DNA of 64,000 nt from NCBI GenBank assembly GCA_048158365.1, contig JBLLNL010000004.1; one strand, given 5' to 3'. The stretch is from Azoarcus_F sp048158365. GTDB taxonomy: Bacteria; Pseudomonadota; Gammaproteobacteria; Burkholderiales; Rhodocyclaceae. This document shows positions 51,297 through 59,603 of the stretch, piece by piece; the first letter of the stretch is position 1; the number at the start of each line of letters is the position of its first letter. A program made the position numbers and the translations under genes. The notes beneath the pieces were generated by a model. It was not told the DNA's origin, did no database searches, and saw nothing but the letters and a program-made list of their open reading frames with translations.

Positions 51297-53291
51297 ATGG
51301 CCGGCATGCTCAACATCGGATTGACGGGCCTGAACGCTGCTCAGCTGCAGCTCAACACCACGTCGCACAACATCGCGAATGCGGGCACGCCCGGTTTCAA
51401 CCGCCAGGGCGTGGTGCAGAGCACCAACGATCCGATGTTCACCGGCGTCGGTTTCTTCGGGCAGGGCACGCGTATTGCCGGTGTGACCCGGCAGTACAGC
51501 CAGCTTCTCGAGAACCAGGTGCTGTCGGCAGACAACCGGCGATCGGAGTTCGCGACCTACGCTGCGCAGATCGGGCAGATCAATAATTTGCTTGCGGATC
51601 CGTCCGCAGGGCTCGCGCCCACGCTGCAGGCATTCTTCGCCGGTGTGCAGGAAGTCGCGGCCAATCCGACCAATGTCGCGGCACGGCAGGCCCTGCTGTC
51701 GAGCGCCGAGTCCCTTGTCGGCCGCCTGCAGGGCATGGACGCCCGGCTGACCGAGATCCGTGCCGGGGCGGAGGGCGAGATCGCTGATTCGGTCGAGCTG
51801 ATCAACAACTACGCCGCAAGCATCGCCGAACTGAACCAGCAGATCCTGAGGGCGCAGTCGGCCGGCCCCGCGGTGCCGGCCAACGATCTGCTCGATCAGC
51901 GCAATCAGCTCGTCGCCGAACTGAACCGGTACATCAGGACCACGACGGTGACCGAGCGCGACGGTTCGTTGAGCGTGTTCATCGGCTCCGGGCAGGCGCT
52001 GGTCCTGGGCCAGCAGGTGACCACACTCGCAGCGGTGCCGGACGGAGACGATCCGACCCGGCTGACGGTCGCGTTGCTGGCACCCGGCGGGCAAGCCATT
52101 CCGATACCCGAAAGACTGCTGACCGGGGGACAGCTGGGCGGGCTGCTCGACTTCCGCCGCGATTCCCTCGATACGGCCCAGAACCAGCTGGGTCTGATCG
52201 CGCTGGCGCTGGCCGAGACCTTCAATGCGCAGCATCGGCTGGGCCAGGATCTCAATGGCGTGCTGGGCGCGGATTTCTTCAGGAGTCCGTCGGTGGTCGT
52301 GCGTCCGACCGATGGCGCTGCGGTGTCGGTCGACGCTTCATCCATCGGGGCGCTGACCGGCAGCGATTACCGGCTGGAGTTCGATGGCGCGAGCTACGAC
52401 CTGGTGCGGCTGTCCGACGGACAGCGCTTCACTGGCGTCACTCAGGGGGACGTTGTCGATGGACTGCGGCTGGATTCGCTGACGCTGGTCGCTGCGGGCG
52501 ACAGCGCGCTGATCCAGCCCACGCGCTTCGCCGCGCGTGACATCGCGGTCGCCCTGACCGACGTACGCAGCATCGCCGCCGGCAACCCGGTGGCAGTGAC
52601 GGTGCCGCTCGACAACGCCGGGACCGGCCGGGTCAGCGACATCGTGGTCCGGTCGGTAGAGGGCATGCAGACGACGGCGAGCGACCCGTTCTTTCCGCCC
52701 TTCACACTGCGGTTCGACGCCGCGAGCAACACACTCACCGGCTTGTCGGTGCTGCCCGACCCGGTCGATCCGGGTGCGCTGCCTGCGCCGGGTTTCTATC
52801 TCGCCGATGCGGGCTATGATCCGGCCACGGAGGGCACGGGCAAGTCGTTCTCCGTGCTTTACTGGAGTGGAAGCGAGCAGGCAGAGACCTTCGACTTCCG
52901 GCTCGCCGGCGCGACTGCGGATGGTGACGTATTCGCGTTCGCGGCCAGCGACAGGGGCGTTGCCGACAACCGCAACGCGGTGCTGCTCGGCACGCTGCAG
53001 ACCGCGCGCGTTCTGTTCTCGGCCGGCGGCGAGCCGACGGCGTCCCTGCAGTCGGCGTATGCGCAGCTCGTGTCGGGGGTCGGCAACAAGACCCGCGAGG
53101 TGCAGGTCGGCGAACAGGCCCAGACAACGCTGCTTCGGCAAGCGCGCGATGCGCGCGATGCCTTATCGGGCGTGAACCTCGATGAGGAGGCCGCCAACCT
53201 CATACGCTACCAGCAGGCTTATCAGGCCTCGGGACGGGTGATGGCGATCGCGCAGCGGTTGTTCGACGAACTGCTCTCGATCGCCCGATAA
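51297..53291 (+). CDS. flgK: Hook-filament junction protein FlgK
   Basis: A 664-aa HAP1 protein. The N-terminal flagellin-like helix has GLTGLNAAQLQLNTTSHNIANAGTPGFNRQ, with the C-terminal LDEEAANLIRYQQAYQASGRVMAIAQRLFDELLSIAR core helix. The large central region is variable. FlgN is its chaperone. It has its own σ54-type promoter. Confidence 0.95.
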   Translation: MAGMLNIGLTGLNAAQLQLNTTSHNIANAGTPGFNRQGVVQSTNDPMFTGVGFFGQGTRIAGVTRQYSQLLENQVLSADNRRSEFATYAAQIGQINNLLADPSAGLAPTLQAFFAGVQEVAANPTNVAARQALLSSAESLVGRLQGMDARLTEIRAGAEGEIADSVELINNYAASIAELNQQILRAQSAGPAVPANDLLDQRNQLVAELNRYIRTTTVTERDGSLSVFIGSGQALVLGQQVTTLAAVPDGDDPTRLTVALLAPGGQAIPIPERLLTGGQLGGLLDFRRDSLDTAQNQLGLIALALAETFNAQHRLGQDLNGVLGADFFRSPSVVVRPTDGAAVSVDASSIGALTGSDYRLEFDGASYDLVRLSDGQRFTGVTQGDVVDGLRLDSLTLVAAGDSALIQPTRFAARDIAVALTDVRSIAAGNPVAVTVPLDNAGTGRVSDIVVRSVEGMQTTASDPFFPPFTLRFDAASNTLTGLSVLPDPVDPGALPAPGFYLADAGYDPATEGTGKSFSVLYWSGSEQAETFDFRLAGATADGDVFAFAASDRGVADNRNAVLLGTLQTARVLFSAGGEPTASLQSAYAQLVSGVGNKTREVQVGEQAQTTLLRQARDARDALSGVNLDEEAANLIRYQQAYQASGRVMAIAQRLFDELLSIAR

Positions 53292-53305
53292 CGGAGTATG
53301 GGAAG

Positions 53306-54502
53306 ATGATGCGCGTGTCCAGCAACATGATCTACGAGAAGGGTGTCGCGACGATTCAGCGACAGACCGCCGAACTGATCCAGACGCAGCAGCAGGTTGC
53401 GACCGGGCGCCGCATCCTGACGCCTGCGGACGATCCCATCGGTGCGGCGCGCGCGCTCGAAGTGAATCAGTCCCGGGCGATCAACACGCAGTTCATGACC
53501 AACCAGGGCTATGCGGAAGACAACCTGCGTCTGTTCGAGAACCGCCTGGTCGGTGTCGGCGACGTACTGCAGTACGTGCGCGAGCGCTCGATACAGGCCG
53601 GCAACGCATCCCTGTCGCCAGACGAACTGGCCTTCATCGCGAGCGACCTGCGCGCGCAGTTCGATGCGATGCTCGCGCTGGCGAACAGCCAGGATGCGAA
53701 CAGTGAATACCTGTTCGCGGGCTACAAGTCGCAGACCCGTCCGTTCGAGGGCGGGTTCGGCGATGTCAGCTATCAGGGCGATCAGGGCACACGCACGATG
53801 CAGGTCTCTGCGTCGCGCTTCATGCCCGTCAGTCTGCCGGGGTCTGACATCTTCGCGACCGGCGCCTCGGCTGGATCGCGCGTGACGGTCGGCGAGACCG
53901 CCGGGATCGCGACACTGAGTCCGATGGGCGGCGCACCGGTCAACGACGGGCTTCGCTACGTGGTCACCGCGACGGCGGATCCGACGGTGTTCGACGTGAC
54001 CCGGCTGTATCCCGGGCGCCCGCCCGAACCGGTCGATGCGGCCGATATCGCCTACTCGGCCGGACCGCCTGCCCAAGTCGCGTTCGATGGGATGAACTTC
54101 GAGCTCGGCGGCGTGCCTGTCGCCGGCGAGTCATTCGAGGTGTTCGTCGCGTCCGGCAGCCTGTTCGAGAACGTCGCCGTGTTCATAGACGCGCTCGAAC
54201 GGCCGGGGCCCAGCGGCATGGCGGGCGGGGCGGTGGACTTCGCGCTGAAGACCCTGGATGCGGGTCTGGACAACGTGCTGCGCGTGCGCGCGCAGATCGG
54301 CTCGCAACTGGTCGAGGTAGACAACCTCAGGAACGTTGGCGGTGATCTGGACGTGCAGTTCGCACAGACGCTGTCAAGACTTCAGGACGTCGACATGGCC
54401 GAGGCGATCTCGCGCCTGACCCGGCAGCAGGCCTTTCTGGAGGCTGCACAGGCGTCGTTCGTGCGGGTCACCGGCCTGTCGCTGTTCAACTTCATCAACT
54501 GA
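53306..54502 (+). CDS. flgL: Hook-filament junction protein FlgL
   Basis: A 398-aa HAP3 protein starting MMRVSSNMIYEKGVATIQRQ; the N-terminal helix has QQQVATGRRILTPADDPIGAARALEV and the C-terminal helix DVDMAEAISRLTRQQAFLEAAQASFVRV, both shared with flagellins. It lies 14 nt after flgK. Confidence 0.94.
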   Translation: MMRVSSNMIYEKGVATIQRQTAELIQTQQQVATGRRILTPADDPIGAARALEVNQSRAINTQFMTNQGYAEDNLRLFENRLVGVGDVLQYVRERSIQAGNASLSPDELAFIASDLRAQFDAMLALANSQDANSEYLFAGYKSQTRPFEGGFGDVSYQGDQGTRTMQVSASRFMPVSLPGSDIFATGASAGSRVTVGETAGIATLSPMGGAPVNDGLRYVVTATADPTVFDVTRLYPGRPPEPVDAADIAYSAGPPAQVAFDGMNFELGGVPVAGESFEVFVASGSLFENVAVFIDALERPGPSGMAGGAVDFALKTLDAGLDNVLRVRAQIGSQLVEVDNLRNVGGDLDVQFAQTLSRLQDVDMAEAISRLTRQQAFLEAAQASFVRVTGLSLFNFIN

Positions 54503-54511
54503 GGACGGATC

Positions 54512-54961
54512 ATGTGGCGTCGCCTCGTCATCATCGCCAGCCTGCCGCTCGGCGTCGGGTGCACGCTGCTGCAGGACTATGGCGGTCCGGTGGCCGGGGC
54601 GGTCGGCACCTACCGCATGGCTTCCGAAACCGACTACCTCGGCGCCGAATACTATGCCGGGGCGCTGATCGCCTACGCGATCTACGATCCGCTCGCGCCG
54701 ACCTGGCGCATGACGGTGACCGAGCTCGATGAAAACCGGCTGCGCCTGGACATGCAGATGAAGCGCCTGGTGACCGGCGGGGAGGGCGAGGCACGTCGGA
54801 TCTTCGATCGCACCGTCGAGAAGATCGTCGGGGACGGCGGTTTCGCCGGATACGAGATCCTGCGCTATGAGGAGGGCATCGACTCGACGCGGCCGTTCGC
54901 GCGGCGCTTCGCCAGCGGCGAGATCAGATTGTCGCGCTCGCAGATCTTTCCGGGCATGTGA
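54512..54961 (+). CDS. Predicted lipoprotein of unknown function after flgL
   Basis: A 149-aa protein with a signal peptide and lipobox LGVGC (Cys17). The mature part has two β-strand-rich stretches (YRMASETDYLGAEYYAG, TWRMTVTELDENRLRLDMQMKR) and an acidic middle. No known domain is recognised. It starts 9 nt after flgL and would be co-transcribed with flgKL, so a role at the flagellar base or outer membrane is possible, but is inference. A weak terminator follows. Confidence 0.75.
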   Translation: MWRRLVIIASLPLGVGCTLLQDYGGPVAGAVGTYRMASETDYLGAEYYAGALIAYAIYDPLAPTWRMTVTELDENRLRLDMQMKRLVTGGEGEARRIFDRTVEKIVGDGGFAGYEILRYEEGIDSTRPFARRFASGEIRLSRSQIFPGM

Positions 54962-54988
54962 TTCCGCCAAGGCGCACTAGCCGCATCG

Positions 54989-55007
54989 CGCCGAACCTGG
55001 CGTTTTT
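54989..55007 (+). terminator. Short terminator after the lipoprotein gene
   Basis: Stem CGCC/GGCG with loop GAACCT, then TTTTT. It is short and may be weak; it sits between convergent flgL-side and fliR genes. Confidence 0.5.
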
Positions 55008-55029
55008 AATCAGAGCCGCTACGCGTCTT

Positions 55030-55809
55030 TCAAGTCAAGGCGCGCAACATTTGGTCGATCGCATCGAATCCGATCTCGAACAGGCGTTGTACGACCGGCG
55101 CGAAGAAGCTCAGTCCGACCAGCAACACCACGAACCCGACCGTCAAGGTCACCGGGAAACCGACCGCGAACAGATTCAGCTGCGGTGCGGCACGGGTGAG
55201 CACGCCGAGCGCGATGTTGGCGATCAGCAGCGTCGCGATCATCGGCAGCGCGAGCAGCACCCCGGACGCGAACATCACCGACGCGTAACGAACGATGATC
55301 AGCCATCCGGCATCCTGGGTCGTCGCACCGACCGGCAGCCATTCGAAGCTCCGGACGAGCACCTCGATCAGCATCAGGTGCCCGTCCAGCGCGAGAAAGA
55401 TCAGCAATGTCAGCAGGCCCATGAACTCGGCCACGACCGAAGTCTGGCCCCCGGTCTGCGGGCTGAAGAACACCGCGAACGAGAGCCCCATCTGCAGGCC
55501 GATCATCTCGCCGGCCAGATCGATCGCGGCGAAGAACAACCGCATCATGAACCCGATCGCGATGCCGATCAGGGCCTGATGCATCAGCACCCCGAGCGCG
55601 AGCCACGAGTCGGTCGGGATGGCCGGCATCGGTGGCAGGGCCGGCAATACCGCCATCGCTGCGGCCAGCCCGATGCCCAGCCGGATGCGTGCCGGCATCG
55701 CGCGGTTGCTCAGCACCGGTGCCGATGCCATCAGACCGAGCAACCGCGCCAGCGGGAACATCAATGCCGCGAGCCAGGCATCGAGCTGGGCCGCGCTGAC
55801 GGCGAGCAT
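55030..55809 (-). CDS. fliR: Flagellar export protein FliR
   Basis: A 259-aa polytopic membrane protein with about six helices, MLAVSAAQLDAWLAALMFPL at the N-terminus and an internal FMMRLFFAAIDLAGEMIGLQMGLSF. Part of the FliPQR export core. It starts 15 nt after the fliQ stop. Confidence 0.95.
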   Translation of the reverse strand: MLAVSAAQLDAWLAALMFPLARLLGLMASAPVLSNRAMPARIRLGIGLAAAMAVLPALPPMPAIPTDSWLALGVLMHQALIGIAIGFMMRLFFAAIDLAGEMIGLQMGLSFAVFFSPQTGGQTSVVAEFMGLLTLLIFLALDGHLMLIEVLVRSFEWLPVGATTQDAGWLIIVRYASVMFASGVLLALPMIATLLIANIALGVLTRAAPQLNLFAVGFPVTLTVGFVVLLVGLSFFAPVVQRLFEIGFDAIDQMLRALT

Positions 55810-55824
55810 CGGCGTGAGCTTCCG

Positions 55825-56094
55825 TCAGCCGATCACGTCCGGGATCGACACGATCAGCCGGGTCGCGAAGTCGGTGATCAGCGTGAGCATCCACGGTCCG
55901 GCGACGACCATCGCGATGAATATTGCGACCAGCTTGGGCACGAAGGACAGCGTCATCTCGTTGATCTGCGTGGCCGCCTGGAAAATGCTGACCAACAGGC
56001 CGGTAAGCAGGGCTGCCAGGAACAGCGGAGTGGCCATCATCAACGCGATTTCGACCGCCTGACGTCCGATGTCTATGACCATGCCGGGTGTCAT
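55825..56094 (-). CDS. fliQ: Flagellar export protein FliQ
   Basis: An 89-aa two-helix membrane protein (GRQAVEIALMMATPLFLAALLTGLLVSI; KLVAIFIAMVVAGPWML), typical length. It packs into the FliPQR core complex. Confidence 0.95.
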   Translation of the reverse strand: MTPGMVIDIGRQAVEIALMMATPLFLAALLTGLLVSIFQAATQINEMTLSFVPKLVAIFIAMVVAGPWMLTLITDFATRLIVSIPDVIG

Positions 56095-56110
56095 GATGTG
56101 TTCTCCGTTT

Positions 56111-56851
56111 TCAGACTGCGAAGCTCTGGACCAGTGAGCCGATCAGCAGGGTCCAGCCGTCGATCAGCACGAACAGCATGATCTTGAACGGCAGTGAGAC
56201 GATGACCGGCGACATCATCATCATCCCCATCGACATCAGCACCGAAGCGACCAGCATGTCGATGATCAGGAACGGGATGAAGATGATGAAGCCGATCTGG
56301 AAGGCGGTCTTCAGTTCGGACGTGACGAAGGCGGGGATCACGACGCGCATCGGCAGGTCTTCGGCCTGCTCGACCGGGGGTGTACCGGACAGGCGCGCGA
56401 ACAGGCCCAGGTCTGCGTCCCGGATCTGTCTGAGCATGAAGGTCTTGACCGGATCGGATGCGCGGACCAGGGCTTCGTCGAACTGGATGTCGCCGACCGA
56501 CATCGGCTGATAGGCCTCGGTGTAGACCCGCTCGGCAACCGGCGACATGATGAAGAAGGTCAGGAACAGCGCGAGACCGAGCAGCACCTGGTTGGGCGGC
56601 GAGGTCTGGGTGCCCATGGCCGAGCGCAGCAGCGCGAACACGATGATGATGCGCGTGAACGACGTCATCATCAGGATCACCGCCGGCAGGAAGGACAGCG
56701 CGGTGAGCAGCAGCAGGGTCTGGATGCTGAGGCTGTAGTTGGTGCCGCCGTCGGTCGTCGGCGTGCTGGTGAAGGCCGGAAGCCCCTGGGCCGATGCGGT
56801 GATCGGCACGAGCGCGATCAGCAGGGGCAAAAGCAGGCGGAACCGGTTCAT
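56111..56851 (-). CDS. fliP: Flagellar export protein FliP
   Basis: A 246-aa protein with a cleavable signal peptide and membrane helices, including LPAVILMMTSFTRIIIVFALLRSAMG and the conserved FIIFIPFLIIDMLVASVLMSMGMMMMSPVIVSLPFK. It starts 4 nt after the fliO stop. Confidence 0.96.
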   Translation of the reverse strand: MNRFRLLLPLLIALVPITASAQGLPAFTSTPTTDGGTNYSLSIQTLLLLTALSFLPAVILMMTSFTRIIIVFALLRSAMGTQTSPPNQVLLGLALFLTFFIMSPVAERVYTEAYQPMSVGDIQFDEALVRASDPVKTFMLRQIRDADLGLFARLSGTPPVEQAEDLPMRVVIPAFVTSELKTAFQIGFIIFIPFLIIDMLVASVLMSMGMMMMSPVIVSLPFKIMLFVLIDGWTLLIGSLVQSFAV

Positions 56852-56855
56852 TGGT

Positions 56856-57293
56856 TCATGCGCCCTGGTCGCGGCGATCGACGGAACGCCTGAGCCAGCG
56901 CGCGAACTCCCCCTCGCGGACCTCGCCTGGCACCGGGGCCAATGTGCGGACCACTTCGGCCGCTGGGAGCGTGTGCAGCGTGTTGACGCTGGCCGCGGTC
57001 ACGCCGAGTACCAGGACCTTGTCGCCGACCTCGACCATCACGACGCGCTCGCGCGAACCGACTGCCACGCCGCCGAGCACCTTCAGGCCGGCCGCCTGGC
57101 CGCGCGGCAGCGACAGCCGCTTGATCAGCCACAGGCTGAGCAGCAGCAGACCGATGACCACGCCCAGTCCGAACACCATCTGGCCGAAGCTCGCGGCGAG
57201 GCTGGGAACCTCCTGCGACGCGCGCACGGGCAGCGCGGCTGTGCACAGCAGACCGGGCAGTGCGACGTGCAGGGGGAGCGAATGCGCTTTCAA
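56856..57293 (-). CDS. fliO: Flagellar assembly protein FliO
   Basis: A 145-aa protein with a signal peptide or N-terminal helix, one transmembrane helix (MVFGLGVVIGLLLLSLWLIKRL) and a small cytoplasmic domain (VGSRERVVMVEVGDKVLVLGVT). It acts as a chaperone for FliP assembly. Upstream lies a separate promoter, so fliOPQR can be made apart from fliMN. Confidence 0.88.
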   Translation of the reverse strand: MKAHSLPLHVALPGLLCTAALPVRASQEVPSLAASFGQMVFGLGVVIGLLLLSLWLIKRLSLPRGQAAGLKVLGGVAVGSRERVVMVEVGDKVLVLGVTAASVNTLHTLPAAEVVRTLAPVPGEVREGEFARWLRRSVDRRDQGA

Positions 57294-57319
57294 GGCGGTT
57301 CCGGACGGGCTTCGTATGC

Positions 57320-57375
57320 TGCAAGCTTAGTCCCGGACCCGCTGCGATCGCGACCGGATTAAACGGGCAAAAACC
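57320..57375 (-). promoter_or_regulatory. σ54-type site and flagellar motif before fliO
   Basis: On the minus strand: GG-TTTTT-GCCCGTTTAATCCGG (57375-57354), then CGGGACTAAGCTTGCA (57335-57320), with -24 GG and -12 GC at the right spacing and a strong TTGCA half. The fliO ATG is about 27 nt away. Confidence 0.65.
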
Positions 57376-57490
57376 GGACTATTCGCGGCTTTGTGACGGT
57401 GCTGCGGAAAGGGATGCCTCAGCCACTGCCAGGCGGCTGTCGAAGGCGTCGCCTCGGATCGGTGCAGTGGAGGAGCGGAGCGGTAAGGGG

Positions 57491-57955
57491 CTAGCCGCGA
57501 ATCTTGCGCATGCGCTCGGCCGGCGTGATGATGTCGGTGAGCCGGATGCCGAACTTCTCGTTCACGACGACGACTTCCCCCTGCGCGATCAGCGTGCCAT
57601 TGACCAGCACGTCCATCGGCTCGCCGGCCAGCCCATCGAGTTCGACCACCGAGCCGTGCGCGAGCTGCAGCAGGTTGCGGATCGACAGCTTGGTGCGCCC
57701 GAGTTCGACCGTCATCTGCACCGGGATGTCCAGGATCATGTCGAAATCGTTGAGCGATCCACCCTTGCCGGCGGATGCGCCGAAATCGGGAAAGAGCTGA
57801 CTCGCCGGTTTGGCCTGATAGGGGGATTCGGCGGCGGCCGCGAGTTCGGCGGCGACCCTTTCGGCTTCCGCGTCGGCCGCACCGCTCTCGACCGCGGCCT
57901 GCTCCATCATCGCGGCAGCCCAGTCGTCGTCGGTAATCTGGTTTTCGTCAGCCAT
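57491..57955 (-). CDS. fliN: Flagellar motor switch protein FliN
   Basis: A 154-aa switch protein with an acidic, Ala-rich N-terminal extension and the C-terminal SpoA/FliN domain (LNDFDMILDIPVQMTVELGRTKLSIRNLLQLAHGSVVELD...GEVVVVNEKFGIRLTDI). ATG 57955 has GGAG upstream. It overlaps fliM by 8 nt. Confidence 0.96.
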   Translation of the reverse strand: MADENQITDDDWAAAMMEQAAVESGAADAEAERVAAELAAAAESPYQAKPASQLFPDFGASAGKGGSLNDFDMILDIPVQMTVELGRTKLSIRNLLQLAHGSVVELDGLAGEPMDVLVNGTLIAQGEVVVVNEKFGIRLTDIITPAERMRKIRG

Positions 57956-58952
57956 TTTGATCTCCGTTCGGCGGAACATCGCCGTCCTGGTTCGACACGA
58001 ATCGCTCGACCCTGACCGCATAGCGCCCGCCGCGGGTGCCGCAGCGCAGTTCCATGATCGGCACGCCGTCCACCTCCCCCTTCAGCAATTCGGGCACGTC
58101 CAGCGGCACCACGTCGCCGACACGCATGTTCACGATGTCGCGCAGCGTGACGTCGGCGGTGCCCAGATTGCACACGATCTCGACATGGGCGGTCTGCAAC
58201 TGCCTGGTCAGCAGCTTGAGCCAGCGATTGTCCTGGGTCAGGTGGTCGCTCTGCATCGTCGAATACAGCAGGTCGCGTATCGGTTCGAGCATCGAATACG
58301 GCAAGCACAAGTGCATGTCCGCCTGCGAGCCACCGAACTCGAGCGTGAATGCGGTCGACACCACGACCTCGGACGGGGTGGCGATGTTCGCGAACTGCGA
58401 ATTCATCTCGGAGCGCACATACTCGAGCTCGATCTTGACCACCGGCGCCCAGGCTCGAGCGTATTCGGTGAAGACCACGCCGAGCATGCCCTGGATGATG
58501 CGCTGCTCGGTCGGTGTGAACTCACGCCCCTCGACCCGCGAGTGGAAGCGGCCGTCTCCGCCGAACATGTTGTCCACCACCAGGAACACGAGGTTCGGGT
58601 CGAACACGACCAGCCCCGTTCCGCGCAGCGGTTTGACCTGGATCAGGTTGAGGTTGGTCGGCACCACCAGGTTGCGGACGAATTCCCCGTACTTCTGCAC
58701 CCTGATCGGCCCGATCGAAACGCCGGTGCTGCGATGCATGTAGTTGAACAGCCCGATGCGCAGGTAGCGCGCGAAGCGCTCGTTGATCAGTTCCATCGTC
58801 GGCATGCGGCCGCGGACGATGCGCTCCTGCGTCGCCAGGTTGTAAGGACGAACACCATTCTCGTCCTCGATTTCCTCCGGCTCGTCGGACTCTCCGGACA
58901 CGCCCTTGAGCAGGGCATCCACTTCGTCCTGGGAGAGAAAGTCGGAAGACAT
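57948..58952 (-). CDS. fliM: Flagellar motor switch protein FliM
   Basis: A 334-aa switch protein. The CheY-binding N-terminal helix is FLSQDEVDALLKGVSGE; the middle CheC-like domain begins near YNLATQERIVRGRMPTMELI; the C-terminal SpoA domain pairs with FliN. Length is normal. Confidence 0.96.
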   Translation of the reverse strand: MSSDFLSQDEVDALLKGVSGESDEPEEIEDENGVRPYNLATQERIVRGRMPTMELINERFARYLRIGLFNYMHRSTGVSIGPIRVQKYGEFVRNLVVPTNLNLIQVKPLRGTGLVVFDPNLVFLVVDNMFGGDGRFHSRVEGREFTPTEQRIIQGMLGVVFTEYARAWAPVVKIELEYVRSEMNSQFANIATPSEVVVSTAFTLEFGGSQADMHLCLPYSMLEPIRDLLYSTMQSDHLTQDNRWLKLLTRQLQTAHVEIVCNLGTADVTLRDIVNMRVGDVVPLDVPELLKGEVDGVPIMELRCGTRGGRYAVRVERFVSNQDGDVPPNGDQNG

Positions 58953-58964
58953 TGCGCGCGACCC

Positions 58965-59507
58965 CTACTGGACGATGAACGAGTTGAACAGCACGGCCTG
59001 GACCGGCCCGGCAGCCCCGCCCGGCGGCGCACCGAGCACGCGGTTGATCTCGCTGGCGATCTGTTCGGCGAGATCCTCGCGACCCTGCAGCGTCGCGACT
59101 TCGGACGGCAGCTTGCTGGACAGCAACAGATTGATGCGGTGACGGATCTCGGGCATGAAATTGCGCAGATTGTCGCCGGTTCTGGCGTCCGGCACCCGCA
59201 GCGCCATGACCACCTGCAGATAACGGTCACCTTCCTCGGGCGACAGGTTCACGACGAAGGGGTCGAGGCTGAGGAAGACGGGCGGTTTGGACAGGTCCAC
59301 GCCGGCGACGACAGCGGCACCCGCGCCATCGCTGGCGGAGTCCGCGGACCCGCTGCGCTTCATCAGCAGCAGCACCACGAGCGCGCCTGCGATGAGCACG
59401 ATGACCAGCACGACGACGAGCAGGACGATGACGAGCTTCTTCCCCTTGCCCTTCAGGGGCGCTGTCGCTGCAGGTTCTGTCTTCGCGGGGGCCGGGGCCT
59501 TCGCCAT
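58965..59507 (-). CDS. fliL: Flagellar basal body protein FliL
   Basis: A 180-aa inner-membrane protein with one N-terminal transmembrane helix (LVIVLLVVVLVIVLIAGALVVLLLM), and a periplasmic stomatin-like domain (VFLSLDPFVVNLSPEEGDRYLQV). It supports stator units near the motor. Confidence 0.93.
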   Translation of the reverse strand: MAKAPAPAKTEPAATAPLKGKGKKLVIVLLVVVLVIVLIAGALVVLLLMKRSGSADSASDGAGAAVVAGVDLSKPPVFLSLDPFVVNLSPEEGDRYLQVVMALRVPDARTGDNLRNFMPEIRHRINLLLSSKLPSEVATLQGREDLAEQIASEINRVLGAPPGGAAGPVQAVLFNSFIVQ

Positions 59508-59603
59508 GTATTTCTCCTGGATTCCCAGAGTGATTATGCGTCACCGGCACGCTGCGCGAACCTGCGAATAATGAGGCAGAGCCCCCTCAATTCGGCTGCT
59601 TCA

